Below are positions 1 to 6,359 of a stretch of DNA of 7,975 nt, piece after piece (position 1 is the first letter of the stretch; each line of letters opens with the position of its first letter). Source of the stretch: Actinobacteria bacterium UBA5182 (GTDB lineage Bacteria; Actinomycetota; UBA4738). The position numbers and the translations under genes were made by a program. The notes under the pieces were generated by a model, which saw nothing but the letters and a program-made list of their open reading frames with translations, was not told the origin of the DNA and made no database searches. The stretch spans positions 1 through 7,975 of the forward strand of contig DHWM01000082.1 in the NCBI GenBank assembly GCA_002413185.1, in the 5' to 3' direction.

Positions 1-473
1 CCGAGGCCCAGCTCGACCGGTTCATGATGCGGCTCTCGCTCGGTTATCCGAGCGTCGAATTCGAGGCGAGCATCCTGGCGACGCACGGCGTGGCCTCGAC
101 GCTGGAGGACATCGACGCCGTCACCGACGCGCGGGGCGTCTCCGACATGATCCTGATGGCTCGGGAGGTACACGTCGCGCCGTCGCTGCAGGGCTACATC
201 GTCTCGCTGGCGGACGCCAGCCGGAAGCACCCCGACGTCTATCTCGGGGCGAGCCCGCGGGCTTCGATCATGCTGCTCCGGGCGTCCAGGGCGGTGGCCG
301 CCTCCGAAGGCCGGGACTACGTGGTCCCCGATGACATCAAGGCCCTGGTGGTGCCGGCGCTGGCCCACCGCATCCTCGTGTCGGCCGACGCGGCGATGAG
401 CGGCCGGACCTCCGTCGAGATCCTGGCTGAGCTCCAAGCCTCCGTTCCCGTGCCGGTCCGGAACCGGGCCTGA
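1..473 (+). CDS. MoxR-family AAA+ ATPase, C-terminal part (5' end outside window)
   Basis: The reading frame is open from the left edge (first full codon at base 3) and ends at TGA 471-473, so only the last 156 residues are visible. The fragment opens with EAQLDRFMMRLSLGYPS, the segment after the arginine-finger region of MoxR proteins. It continues through the helical lid and carries LGASPRAS (around base 243-266), the sensor-2 motif whose Arg contacts ATP. Walker A and B lie upstream. MoxR ATPases are thought to act as chaperones that mature or remodel partner proteins, often VWA/DUF58 proteins encoded next door, as here, where the DUF58 gene starts 6 bp downstream. The ATG at base 24 is an internal Met, not a start. 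Family assignment is secure; the substrate is unknown. Confidence 0.93.
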   Translation, partial: EAQLDRFMMRLSLGYPSVEFEASILATHGVASTLEDIDAVTDARGVSDMILMAREVHVAPSLQGYIVSLADASRKHPDVYLGASPRASIMLLRASRAVAASEGRDYVVPDDIKALVVPALAHRILVSADAAMSGRTSVEILAELQASVPVPVRNRA

Positions 474-479
474 GGTTCC

Positions 480-1721
480 GTGCCCACCAAACGGGGATGG
501 ACGGCCTTCGGCGTCGGCGCGTTCCTGTGGATCGCCGCTCGATTCATGGGATCACCGGACCTGCACATGATCGCCGCCGGGGTCATCGTCCTGCCGGTCC
601 TGGCCATGGCGTTCGTGCGGTGGGGCCGGGTCCGAGTGGACGTGGCCCGGCATCTCTCCTCTCCCCGCGTGTACCCGGGGCACCGCGTAACCGTCACGCT
701 GACGGTCCGCAACGAGGGCCGTTCGACCATCAGCTTCATGCTCTTGGAGGATGCCCTTCCGGCCGCGCTCGGACGACCGGCCCGGGTGGTGGTCACTGGG
801 ATCCCATCGCAGAACGCGCAGACAGTGTCCTACTCCGTGTTGTGCCGGCACCGCGGACGGTTCCAGATCGGACCGCTCTCGATCTTCGTGGCGGACCCCT
901 TCGGACTGGCCCGGGTCCGAGTGCAGACCACCGACACCAGTGAGCTGGTGGTCTACCCGATGGTCGAAGACCTCGAGCCGTGGCGCCTGGCCACCCAGGG
1001 CGTGGGAGCAGGCGAGTCGGCCGTACGCTACCTGCACCGCTCGGTCGCTGAGTTCTACACCATGCGCGAGTACGTCACCGGGGACGACCTCCGGCGCATC
1101 CACTGGCCGAGCGTCGCCCACACCGGCCGATTGATGATCCGGCAGGACGAATCCACCCGCCGATCCTCGGCCATGCTGTTCCTGGACAATCGAAGCGGCG
1201 CCCTGGGCGGCAACGGCTCCGCGGGGTTCGAACGCGCCGTCTCGGTGACAGCCTCGGTGGGGCGCGTGCTGCTGCTGGCAGGGTTCACGCTGACGCTCGC
1301 CACCGCCGACGCCCCGGCCGCCCCCATCGGCGAGGAGGGCCTCCTGGAGCTGCTGGCCGGGGCGGGACCCGCCCGGATGCACGGCATCGGAGACGCCCTG
1401 GGAGCGCTTCGAGCCAGCGCCCGCGCCGAGAGCACGCTGGCGTTCGTCGGCGCGCTCCCCCAAGCCGTCGAGGTCGCGGCGATGTCTCGCATCGGGACGG
1501 CGTTTGGCAGAAAGCTGGCCGTCCTGGTGTACCCGATGGACCCCGCGAGTCTGGCCGCACAGGCGGCCCTCGAGTACGAGACCAGAGCGTCCTCCTCCCG
1601 GAGCTCGCTGCAACGGTCCGGCTGGGACGTCTACCTGCTCCAGCCCGACGGAAGGCTCATGGACGTATGGCAACAGAGGAATCCTCGAAGGCTCCGGGCA
1701 GCCGCCTCCTCCTCCTCCTAG
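480..1721 (+). CDS. DUF58 domain protein, membrane-anchored, VWA-like
   Basis: A 413-residue protein starting at GTG 480, with a short Shine-Dalgarno-like GAGG at 472-475 overlapping the moxR stop. Two hydrophobic helices (about residues 7-22 and 27-46) anchor the N-terminus, followed by a beta-rich region (about 50-150). The diagnostic DUF58 motif MREYVTGDDLRRIHW is at 195-209, followed by TGRLMIRQDE; family members often have Lys-Ala after the Trp, here Pro-Ser. The next strand ends LFLDNRS (233-239), where VWA-like domains place their metal site; the match to a full DxSxS motif is incomplete, so metal binding is uncertain. DUF58 proteins are normally encoded between moxR and a transglutaminase-like gene, and a role as scaffold or adaptor for a membrane or envelope process is inferred. 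The C-terminus ends in four Ser encoded by a CCT repeat shared with the next gene in another frame. Confidence 0.92.
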   Translation: MPTKRGWTAFGVGAFLWIAARFMGSPDLHMIAAGVIVLPVLAMAFVRWGRVRVDVARHLSSPRVYPGHRVTVTLTVRNEGRSTISFMLLEDALPAALGRPARVVVTGIPSQNAQTVSYSVLCRHRGRFQIGPLSIFVADPFGLARVRVQTTDTSELVVYPMVEDLEPWRLATQGVGAGESAVRYLHRSVAEFYTMREYVTGDDLRRIHWPSVAHTGRLMIRQDESTRRSSAMLFLDNRSGALGGNGSAGFERAVSVTASVGRVLLLAGFTLTLATADAPAAPIGEEGLLELLAGAGPARMHGIGDALGALRASARAESTLAFVGALPQAVEVAAMSRIGTAFGRKLAVLVYPMDPASLAAQAALEYETRASSSRSSLQRSGWDVYLLQPDGRLMDVWQQRNPRRLRAAASSSS

Positions 1722-3967
1722 CGCTGGCCGGGCTGTCCGCCGTCGCCTCGGCGGCGTTCGGACGCATCTATCAAGGACGGCAACCGGCCGCCCAACTTGC
1801 CCTGACCGCCGTGACCGCCGTGCTCCTGGCCGGCCTGCTGGAGCGCCGCCACATCCTGCTGTCGACACTCGCCACGGCAGCCGGGCTGGCCATCGCCATC
1901 GGGCTGCTGGTGTTCCCGGAGACCACGAAGCACGGGCTCCCCACGCTGGCCACGCTCCATGCCTTCGGCCCGACCCTTCGAGCCGTGAGCAGGGCGGCGG
2001 CCATCCAGCCCGCACCCGCCTCTCCCGTCCCACCGCTGTTCCTGGCGGGCGTGATCTCCGTGTGGACGGCGGCGTTCTCCTCCCACACCTTGGCCGCCAG
2101 GGCCCGAAGCCCCTTCCTGGCGATCCTGCCTCCGGCAGCCCTGATGGCGTTCACCAGCCTGATCCTGCGCGACGGGGCCCGTCCCCTGTACGTGCTGGGG
2201 TTCCTGGTGGCGACCCTCGGCGTGCTGTTCGCCGAGGAGCTCCGGCAGGTCTCGCAGTGGGGCCCCGTGGCCATGTGGCACGGCCGGCGACAGCTCGGGT
2301 TCAGGAACTGGGTCTCCACGCGGGGGGCGCGGCGGCTGGGAATGGCCTGTGTCGGCATCGCTGTGTTCACTCCGTGGATCCTTCCGGGGTTCGGGCATCC
2401 CGGGCTGGTGCAGCTGCACGGCCAGGGCCTTCCCGTGCAGGTCTCCATCAATCCGCTCGTCGACATCCGGCCCCAGCTCCTGCAGAACCCCGTGGCCGAC
2501 GTGTTCACCGTGCAGAGCGCCGAGCCCGCGTACTGGCGGCTGGTCGCGCTCGATCGGTTCGACGGCAGGATCTGGAGCCCGTCGGGGATCGACCCTTCCA
2601 CAGTCCCCCTTCGGGGGGACGGCCTGTCCCTGCTGAAGTCCGCGCCCGCGATCCCGCCCGCCGCCATCCGCGTGCTCCGGCAGCACTTCGTGATCGACCG
2701 GTTGGGAGAGTCGTGGCTCCCCGCCGCGTTCGACCCTCTGAGTTTCGGAGGGACGAAGGAGCCCACCCAGTACGACGTGGGGACGGGGGCGCTCGTGTCG
2801 CCGAACGGAACCTTCAGGGGGCTGTCGTACGACGTTGCGTCGGTGGCGGTCGCTCCGACCGCGGCGCAACTCGACGCAACCGGAACCTTCGGGGGCTTGC
2901 ACACCCCGTTCACCGAGCTCCCCACGAACACGCCGGCCGAGATCTCGGCCATCGCCCACGAGGTGACCGACGGTGAGCCGACCACCTACCGCAAGATCCT
3001 GGCCATCCAGGACTACCTGCTGGGACCGCCGTTCACCTACAGCACCGAGGTCAGGCCGAGAGCCGGGGTCAACCCGATACTGGACTTCCTGACCCGGACC
3101 CACAGAGGGTTTTGCGAACAGTTCGCCGGCACCATGGCCGTGCTGCTGCGGGCCATCGGGATCCCGGCCCGGGTGGCGGTGGGATTCACGCCCGGCGAAT
3201 TCGACCCGAAGCACCACGTGTATCGGGTGACCACCCGCGAGGCCCACGCCTGGGTCGAGGCCCTCTTCCCCTCCTATGGCTGGCTGGCCTTCGAGTCGAC
3301 TCCCGGACGAAGGAACCCGGTCGCAGCGAGATACACCACGCTCCCGCTGCGCGACGAGGGGCAGCAGTGCCTTCACACGTTCAGGGGGATCGACCAGTGC
3401 GTGCCGGGGACCATCAGGGTCGGCCGGGGCGGAGGAGGGACCCAGCCTACCCCCGCCGTCACCCACCCCGCGAAGACTCCAGGACGGCGAACGACCCATC
3501 GCACCGGCACGATCCACCGATCGACACCGGTGCCGTGGCGGACGGTTGCGCTGTTCGCCGGACTGGGCGCGCTGTTGGCCCTGGGTGTCACCCTGCCCCT
3601 GTGGAACCTCCTCCGCCGGCGGCTAAGGTTCCTTCGGGCGTCGTCCCCCGGCGAGCGGGTCCTGGCGGCGTTCGGAGGTGTCGCCGAGCGGGCTGCCGGG
3701 CTGAGCATGGCGCGGCGGCGGGCAGAGACGCTCGGCGAATACCGAGCCCGGTTGAAGGCGAACGTGGCGTCCCTGAACGGCGACCTGGACCTGCTCACCG
3801 GGCTGGCCGGGAGGGCGGCATATTCGGATCACCCTGTGACCGGCCCGCAGGCCGACGCGGCCGTCGCCTCGGCTCGAAGGGTCGCCCACGACATCCGGGC
3901 GGCCACGCCTCCTGGGCGGCGGCTCATCGGGCTCTACCGGATCGACCGGGGCCCCTCGCTCCGCTGA
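1667..3967 (+). CDS. Transglutaminase-like membrane protein (DUF3488 / TgpA type)
   Basis: A 766-residue protein. Seven hydrophobic helices at about 14-32, 41-58, 62-83, 123-142, 149-167, 173-190 and 223-240 resemble the DUF3488/TgpA N-terminal module. An extracytoplasmic region follows, with the transglutaminase-like core at about 430-550: Cys483 in RGFCEQF, the GIPARVAVGF strand, His527 in EAHAWVE, and Glu543 in WLAFESTP, where the classical triad has Asp. A Gly/Pro/Thr-rich linker with two cysteines (568, 578) leads to a final helix (about 626-648) and a basic helical tail resembling DUF4129. This predicts the catalytic domain outside and the tail inside. Such proteins are papain-fold enzymes or peptidases of the cell envelope; the substrate is unknown. 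The ATG at 1667 overlaps the DUF58 gene by 55 bp with GGAAGG at 1650-1655. The next in-frame starts (GTG, residues 48 and 52) would remove the Leu-rich first helix, so the overlap is probably real. Confidence 0.92.
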   Translation: MATEESSKAPGSRLLLLLALAGLSAVASAAFGRIYQGRQPAAQLALTAVTAVLLAGLLERRHILLSTLATAAGLAIAIGLLVFPETTKHGLPTLATLHAFGPTLRAVSRAAAIQPAPASPVPPLFLAGVISVWTAAFSSHTLAARARSPFLAILPPAALMAFTSLILRDGARPLYVLGFLVATLGVLFAEELRQVSQWGPVAMWHGRRQLGFRNWVSTRGARRLGMACVGIAVFTPWILPGFGHPGLVQLHGQGLPVQVSINPLVDIRPQLLQNPVADVFTVQSAEPAYWRLVALDRFDGRIWSPSGIDPSTVPLRGDGLSLLKSAPAIPPAAIRVLRQHFVIDRLGESWLPAAFDPLSFGGTKEPTQYDVGTGALVSPNGTFRGLSYDVASVAVAPTAAQLDATGTFGGLHTPFTELPTNTPAEISAIAHEVTDGEPTTYRKILAIQDYLLGPPFTYSTEVRPRAGVNPILDFLTRTHRGFCEQFAGTMAVLLRAIGIPARVAVGFTPGEFDPKHHVYRVTTREAHAWVEALFPSYGWLAFESTPGRRNPVAARYTTLPLRDEGQQCLHTFRGIDQCVPGTIRVGRGGGGTQPTPAVTHPAKTPGRRTTHRTGTIHRSTPVPWRTVALFAGLGALLALGVTLPLWNLLRRRLRFLRASSPGERVLAAFGGVAERAAGLSMARRRAETLGEYRARLKANVASLNGDLDLLTGLAGRAAYSDHPVTGPQADAAVASARRVAHDIRAATPPGRRLIGLYRIDRGPSLR
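2603..2620 (+). other. Perfect 7-bp RNA hairpin with UUCG tetraloop inside the transglutaminase gene
   Basis: GTCCCCC and GGGGGAC pair perfectly around TTCG with a C-G closing pair, the exceptionally stable cUUCGg tetraloop. It lies in the coding sequence for the extracytoplasmic region upstream of the catalytic core. No T-run follows, so it is not an intrinsic terminator. The structure is certain from sequence; a function is not shown. Confidence 0.5.
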
Positions 3968-3984
3968 AGTTTCCGGGCCGGAGC

Positions 3985-4491
3985 CTATCCCCCCAGGCGG
4001 GCCTCCCGGCTGGCGTCCCGGAGCGCCCGCAGGAACTGGTCGCGGTCCCTTCGGAATTCGGTCACCTCGTCCGAGACCTGCCTGGTCACCTCGTCGATGG
4101 CGACGAAGAAGGCCATCTGCCCCTGACGGAGCGCGTCGAGAACCTCGCCCTCCCGCCGCACCACCTTGAAGATGGAACGGCCGTCGGTGACCAGCTTGAC
4201 CTCGGCGAGGTGCTGGTCCAGGCCGGCCTTCTTGTTCAGGTAGTCCCAGGCCCGGCGGACCCGTTGCAGCGACATCCCCCCGTCGAGGAGGGACTTCACG
4301 ACCTTCAAGGCGACAAGGTCGCGGAACGAATACATGCGCGGGATCCCCGGACGTCCGCCGGTCTGCTGGATCGAGGGCCGCACCAGCCCGATCTGATCCC
4401 AGTACCTGAGTTGCCGGGCGGTGCACCCGGTGAAACGCGAAGCCTGATGGGCGGTGAATCCCTCCAACGCCGCTCCTGTCTCGATGTCCAT
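3985..4491 (-). CDS. MerR-family transcriptional regulator with conserved unassigned C-terminal domain
   Basis: A 168-residue protein. The N-terminal half is a MerR-type winged helix: FTAHQASRFTGCTARQLRYW (12-31), wing around 33-54 with a Gly/Pro-rich insertion (GGRPGIPRMYSF), then DLVALKVVKSLLDGGMSL (58-75) and an Arg-rich helix. The C-terminal half (about 86-168) has VKLVTDGRSIF, a GEVLDALRQGQMAFFVAID segment and a charged helix. It has no metal-binding cysteine cluster (the only Cys is in the HTH), so this is not a metal-sensing MerR. I recognise the overall pattern from uncharacterised actinobacterial regulators but know no ligand or regulon. The ATG at 4491 has no good Shine-Dalgarno. 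A TTG at codon 9 (4467) is preceded by AGGAG (4473-4477) at 5-nt spacing and would give a protein starting just before GFTAHQ, so it may be the true start. The stop is 17 bp from the convergent transglutaminase stop. Confidence 0.88.
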   Translation of the reverse strand: MDIETGAALEGFTAHQASRFTGCTARQLRYWDQIGLVRPSIQQTGGRPGIPRMYSFRDLVALKVVKSLLDGGMSLQRVRRAWDYLNKKAGLDQHLAEVKLVTDGRSIFKVVRREGEVLDALRQGQMAFFVAIDEVTRQVSDEVTEFRRDRDQFLRALRDASREARLGG

Positions 4492-4547
4492 CGGCCGAGG
4501 CCGGCAGCCGCCCGAGGAGCGGGCGCGCCGGAGGGGAAGGCGGTCCT

Positions 4548-4578
4548 TGTTTTAGAACAGTCCGGCGCGTTCATGCAA
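4548..4578 (-). promoter_or_regulatory. Candidate merR promoter with overlapping palindrome
   Basis: On the minus strand, TTGCAT (4573-4578) and TCTAAA (4551-4556), separated by 16 bp, resemble weak sigma-70 -35 and -10 hexamers, placing transcription start near 4544, about 50 nt upstream of the annotated merR ATG. The -10 lies inside an interrupted palindrome, TGTT-N4-AACA (4548-4559). MerR-family regulators commonly bind dyads at promoters, so autoregulation is plausible but unproven. The region is otherwise very GC-rich, which makes this AT-richer patch stand out. Confidence 0.35.
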
Positions 4579-4658
4579 GGCCCCCGCGTGAGCAGGGAGA
4601 ACGAGAAGGGAAGTGCGTCGAAGTGACCGCTCGCACCGGCTGCGATTCGAGCCGTCTA

Positions 4659-4668
4659 CCAACTTTCC
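4659..4668 (-). repeat. GGAAAGTTGG element, copy 1 (after DUF3040)
   Basis: A 10-bp sequence on the minus strand, 20 nt after the DUF3040 stop codon and overlapping the candidate terminator hairpin by 2 bp. It is identical to the copy after dinB (5135-5144). Significance is uncertain; see findings. Confidence 0.4.
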
Positions 4669-4687
4669 GGCCCGCGGCGGGGTCCGG
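4667..4687 (-). terminator. GC-rich hairpin just after the DUF3040 stop, candidate terminator
   Basis: Starting 1 nt beyond the DUF3040 stop codon, the minus strand reads an outer CCGG/CCGG pair and an inner CCC/GGG pair around a 5-nt loop, with a 2-nt bulge. No U-run follows (next bases are AAAGTTGG), so it is not a classical intrinsic terminator. GC-rich hairpins without U-tracts have been proposed to act as terminators in actinobacteria. Could also be chance in such GC-rich DNA. Confidence 0.3.
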
Positions 4688-4688
4688 C

Positions 4689-5057
4689 TCAACCGTTGCC
4701 GCGAGATCTTCGCATCCGTTCGGCCAGCCGGGCCAGCGCCGCGGTCAGCGAGAGGTGCCCACCCTTCTCACCGAACGATCGCAACTGATCACGCCCGATC
4801 CGCTTGAGGTAGTGGTACACCACCAGAGCGGACCCGAGCATCGCGGCGAATCCGACCACCGCGAACCAGATGCTCGCCACGAAGAACAGCAGCAGGATGA
4901 ACCCGAGGATGAACCCGCCGATCCCCCACCGGATCCTGCGGAGGGAATGAGCCGAGACCGAAGCCTCAGTGACCGACTTGACGAGCCGTGGATCCTCTTC
5001 GGCCAGCCGCTTCTCGATCTCCTCGAGGATTCGCTGCTCGTGTTCCGAAAGGGGCAT
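4689..5057 (-). CDS. DUF3040 small membrane protein
   Basis: A 122-residue protein beginning MPLSEHEQRILEEIEKRLA, the hallmark N-terminus of DUF3040: a charged amphipathic helix (2-22) with EEDPRL at 20-25. Two adjacent hydrophobic helices follow (about 45-63 and 64-84), then a basic cytosolic tail rich in Arg/Lys. The frame stays open 10 codons further upstream to an ATG at 5087, but the start at 5057 is preferred: it matches the family N-terminus and is preceded by GAGGAAAGG. The upstream ATG falls in the candidate -10 box. The function of DUF3040 is unknown; from memory, these genes often lie near mraZ and the division/cell-wall cluster in actinobacteria, but no such gene is in this window. 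It lies between dinB and merR, all on the same strand, with its own promoter-like sequence. Confidence 0.92.
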   Translation of the reverse strand: MPLSEHEQRILEEIEKRLAEEDPRLVKSVTEASVSAHSLRRIRWGIGGFILGFILLLFFVASIWFAVVGFAAMLGSALVVYHYLKRIGRDQLRSFGEKGGHLSLTAALARLAERMRRSRGNG

Positions 5058-5086
5058 GTGACCTTTCCTCGAGAGGGCTCGGTCCA

Positions 5087-5092
5087 ATTATA
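5087..5092 (-). promoter_or_regulatory. Candidate -10 box of the DUF3040 promoter
   Basis: A perfect TATAAT on the minus strand, about 30 nt upstream of the DUF3040 start codon and a few bases upstream of its ribosome-binding site, in otherwise GC-rich DNA. No convincing -35 hexamer is seen at 16-18 bp spacing (TAGTCC at 17 bp is poor), so an activator or a -10-dominated promoter is possible. Two copies of GGACCG (minus strand; 5080-5085 and 5097-5102) flank the -10 as direct repeats. Confidence 0.5.
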
Positions 5093-5134
5093 GGAACGGT
5101 CCCCGCCACGGACTATTCCCCTCGCCTGCGGCGG

Positions 5135-5144
5135 CCAACTTTCC
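5135..5144 (-). repeat. GGAAAGTTGG element, copy 2 (after dinB)
   Basis: An exact copy of the 4659-4668 element on the minus strand, 15 nt after the dinB stop codon and about 43 nt upstream of the DUF3040 -10 box. It could belong to the 3' end of the dinB message or to the upstream region of the DUF3040 promoter. Confidence 0.4.
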
Positions 5145-5159
5145 AGGGGCGCCGGTGCC

Positions 5160-6359
5160 TCATCGCCCCGGGCGGCGCAGGAGCGAGGCCGGGACGGCAG
5201 CGCCCCTGCCGAACCTCCGCTGAACCCGGTCCAGCGCCCGTTCCGCCTCTCCCCACGTTCCCTCCTTGACAAGTGCCACCTGCTCGGACCCGGCCGGAAC
5301 CAGGCCGGTGGCGGCCACACCGAGGAGCCGAAACCGCCGCCGACCCCCGGGCAGGGCCGCGAACAGTTCACGAGTGATACGAAACAGATCAGCGGCCAGA
5401 TCGGTCGGCGTGGCCACGGTCCGGGATCGGGTCAGCGTGGAGAAGCTCGGCAGGCGGAGCTTCAGCGTCACGGTTCGGGCCCGGAAGCCGTCCGCTCGGA
5501 GCCGCTCGGCCACCCGGTGGCACAGCGAGAGGATCTCCCGGAGGATCTCGTCGGGGTCGTCGAGGTCCCGCGGGTAGGTCTCCTCGTGGCTCACGGACTT
5601 GGGCGGCTCGAAGGGCACCACCGGTCGAAGGTCGTCCCCCGCCGCAAGCGCGAGCAGCCCGCCGGCGTGGGCCTCGCCGAGGACCCGTTCCAGGATGCCC
5701 GCCGGGGTTCGGGCCAGCTCTCCAACGGTCCGGATGCCCAGGCGGGCCAGCGTCGCGGCCGTCTTCTCGCCGATCCCCCACAGCGCCTCGGCGGGCAGGG
5801 GGTGCAGGAACTGCAGGACCCCCTCCGCCGGGACCATCAGCATGCCGTCGGGTTTCGCCTCGACGGAGGCGAGCTTGGCGATCAGCTTGTTCGGCCCTCC
5901 GCCCACGGACGCCGTGAGGGAGAGCTCGCTCCGGACCAGCGAGCGGACACGCTGGGCGATCCGGGCCGGTTCGCCGAACAGCAGGACGGCGCCGGTCACG
6001 TCGAGGAAGGCCTCGTCCAGCGCCAGCGGTTCGACCACTGGGGTGACCGAGAGGAGGATCTCCCGGAATCGGTTCGAATACGCGCGGTAGGAATCGAAGT
6101 CGGGGGGGACGAACACGGCGTCGGGGCAGAGCCGCCGGGCCCGGACGCTCGGCATGGCCGAATGCAGGCCGCGAGCGCGGGCTTCGTAGGACGCCGACAT
6201 CACCACGCCGCGGCCGCCGGAGCTCCCCACCACCACGGGCTTTCCCGCGAGCGAAGGGTCCTTGAGCACCTCCACCGACGCGTAGAAGGCGTCCAGGTCG
6301 ACGTGGAGGATGGGTTCGGCGGGGCGCTGTGCGGTCGTGGCACGGAGCTTACTCACCAT
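5160..6359 (-). CDS. dinB: Y-family DNA polymerase IV (DinB-like)
   Basis: A 399-residue translesion polymerase. The metal-binding residues are intact: Asp21 in HVDLDAFYASVE and Asp115-Glu116 in LDEAFLDVTG, corresponding to E. coli DinB Asp8 and Asp103/Glu104. Tyr26 occupies the steric-gate position. SVGGGPNKLIAKLAS completes the palm, a helix-hairpin-helix thumb (LWGIGEKTAATLARLGIRTVGEL) follows, and the little finger includes the SVSHEETYPRDL strand. The C-terminus (RALDRVQRRFG) is of DinB type. The usual clamp-binding site near the end reads EQVALV (359-364), lacking the consensus LF. The start ATG 6359 overlaps the dnaE stop by 7 bp (ATGGTGA); a GTG one codon later would give a 4-bp overlap. 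Either way translation is probably coupled to dnaE. The same frame stays open upstream to 7451, but that extension runs antiphase through dnaE and has no homology I recognise. Confidence 0.95.
   Translation of the reverse strand: MVSKLRATTAQRPAEPILHVDLDAFYASVEVLKDPSLAGKPVVVGSSGGRGVVMSASYEARARGLHSAMPSVRARRLCPDAVFVPPDFDSYRAYSNRFREILLSVTPVVEPLALDEAFLDVTGAVLLFGEPARIAQRVRSLVRSELSLTASVGGGPNKLIAKLASVEAKPDGMLMVPAEGVLQFLHPLPAEALWGIGEKTAATLARLGIRTVGELARTPAGILERVLGEAHAGGLLALAAGDDLRPVVPFEPPKSVSHEETYPRDLDDPDEILREILSLCHRVAERLRADGFRARTVTLKLRLPSFSTLTRSRTVATPTDLAADLFRITRELFAALPGGRRRFRLLGVAATGLVPAGSEQVALVKEGTWGEAERALDRVQRRFGRGAAVPASLLRRPGR

Noticed and set aside
552..3517. Long minus-strand open frames (552-2033 and 1718-3517) opposite DUF58 and the transglutaminase
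   Set aside because: They have low-complexity Arg/Gly/Pro composition and no motifs, and lie opposite genes with clear family signatures; long antisense frames are expected in GC-rich DNA.
3958..3984. Possible bidirectional terminator at the convergent transglutaminase/merR stops
   Set aside because: The stem is only 6 bp with a 15-nt loop and no T-run on either side, so it is too weak to annotate as a feature.
4550..4559. GTTTTAGAAC resembling the start of a type II CRISPR repeat
   Set aside because: It occurs once only, with no repeat-spacer periodicity and no cas gene.
3112..4626. Plus-strand open frame across the transglutaminase end, merR and the intergenic region
   Set aside because: It crosses two confident genes in another frame or strand and has the composition of a shadow frame.
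4613..4807. Short plus-strand open frames in the merR-DUF3040 gap
   Set aside because: No convincing ribosome-binding site, no recognisable motif, and they run into the antisense of DUF3040.
5058..5087. Longer DUF3040 start at 5087
   Set aside because: It would place the start codon in the candidate -10 box and add 10 residues before the family's MPLSEHEQ N-terminus, which has its own strong ribosome-binding site.
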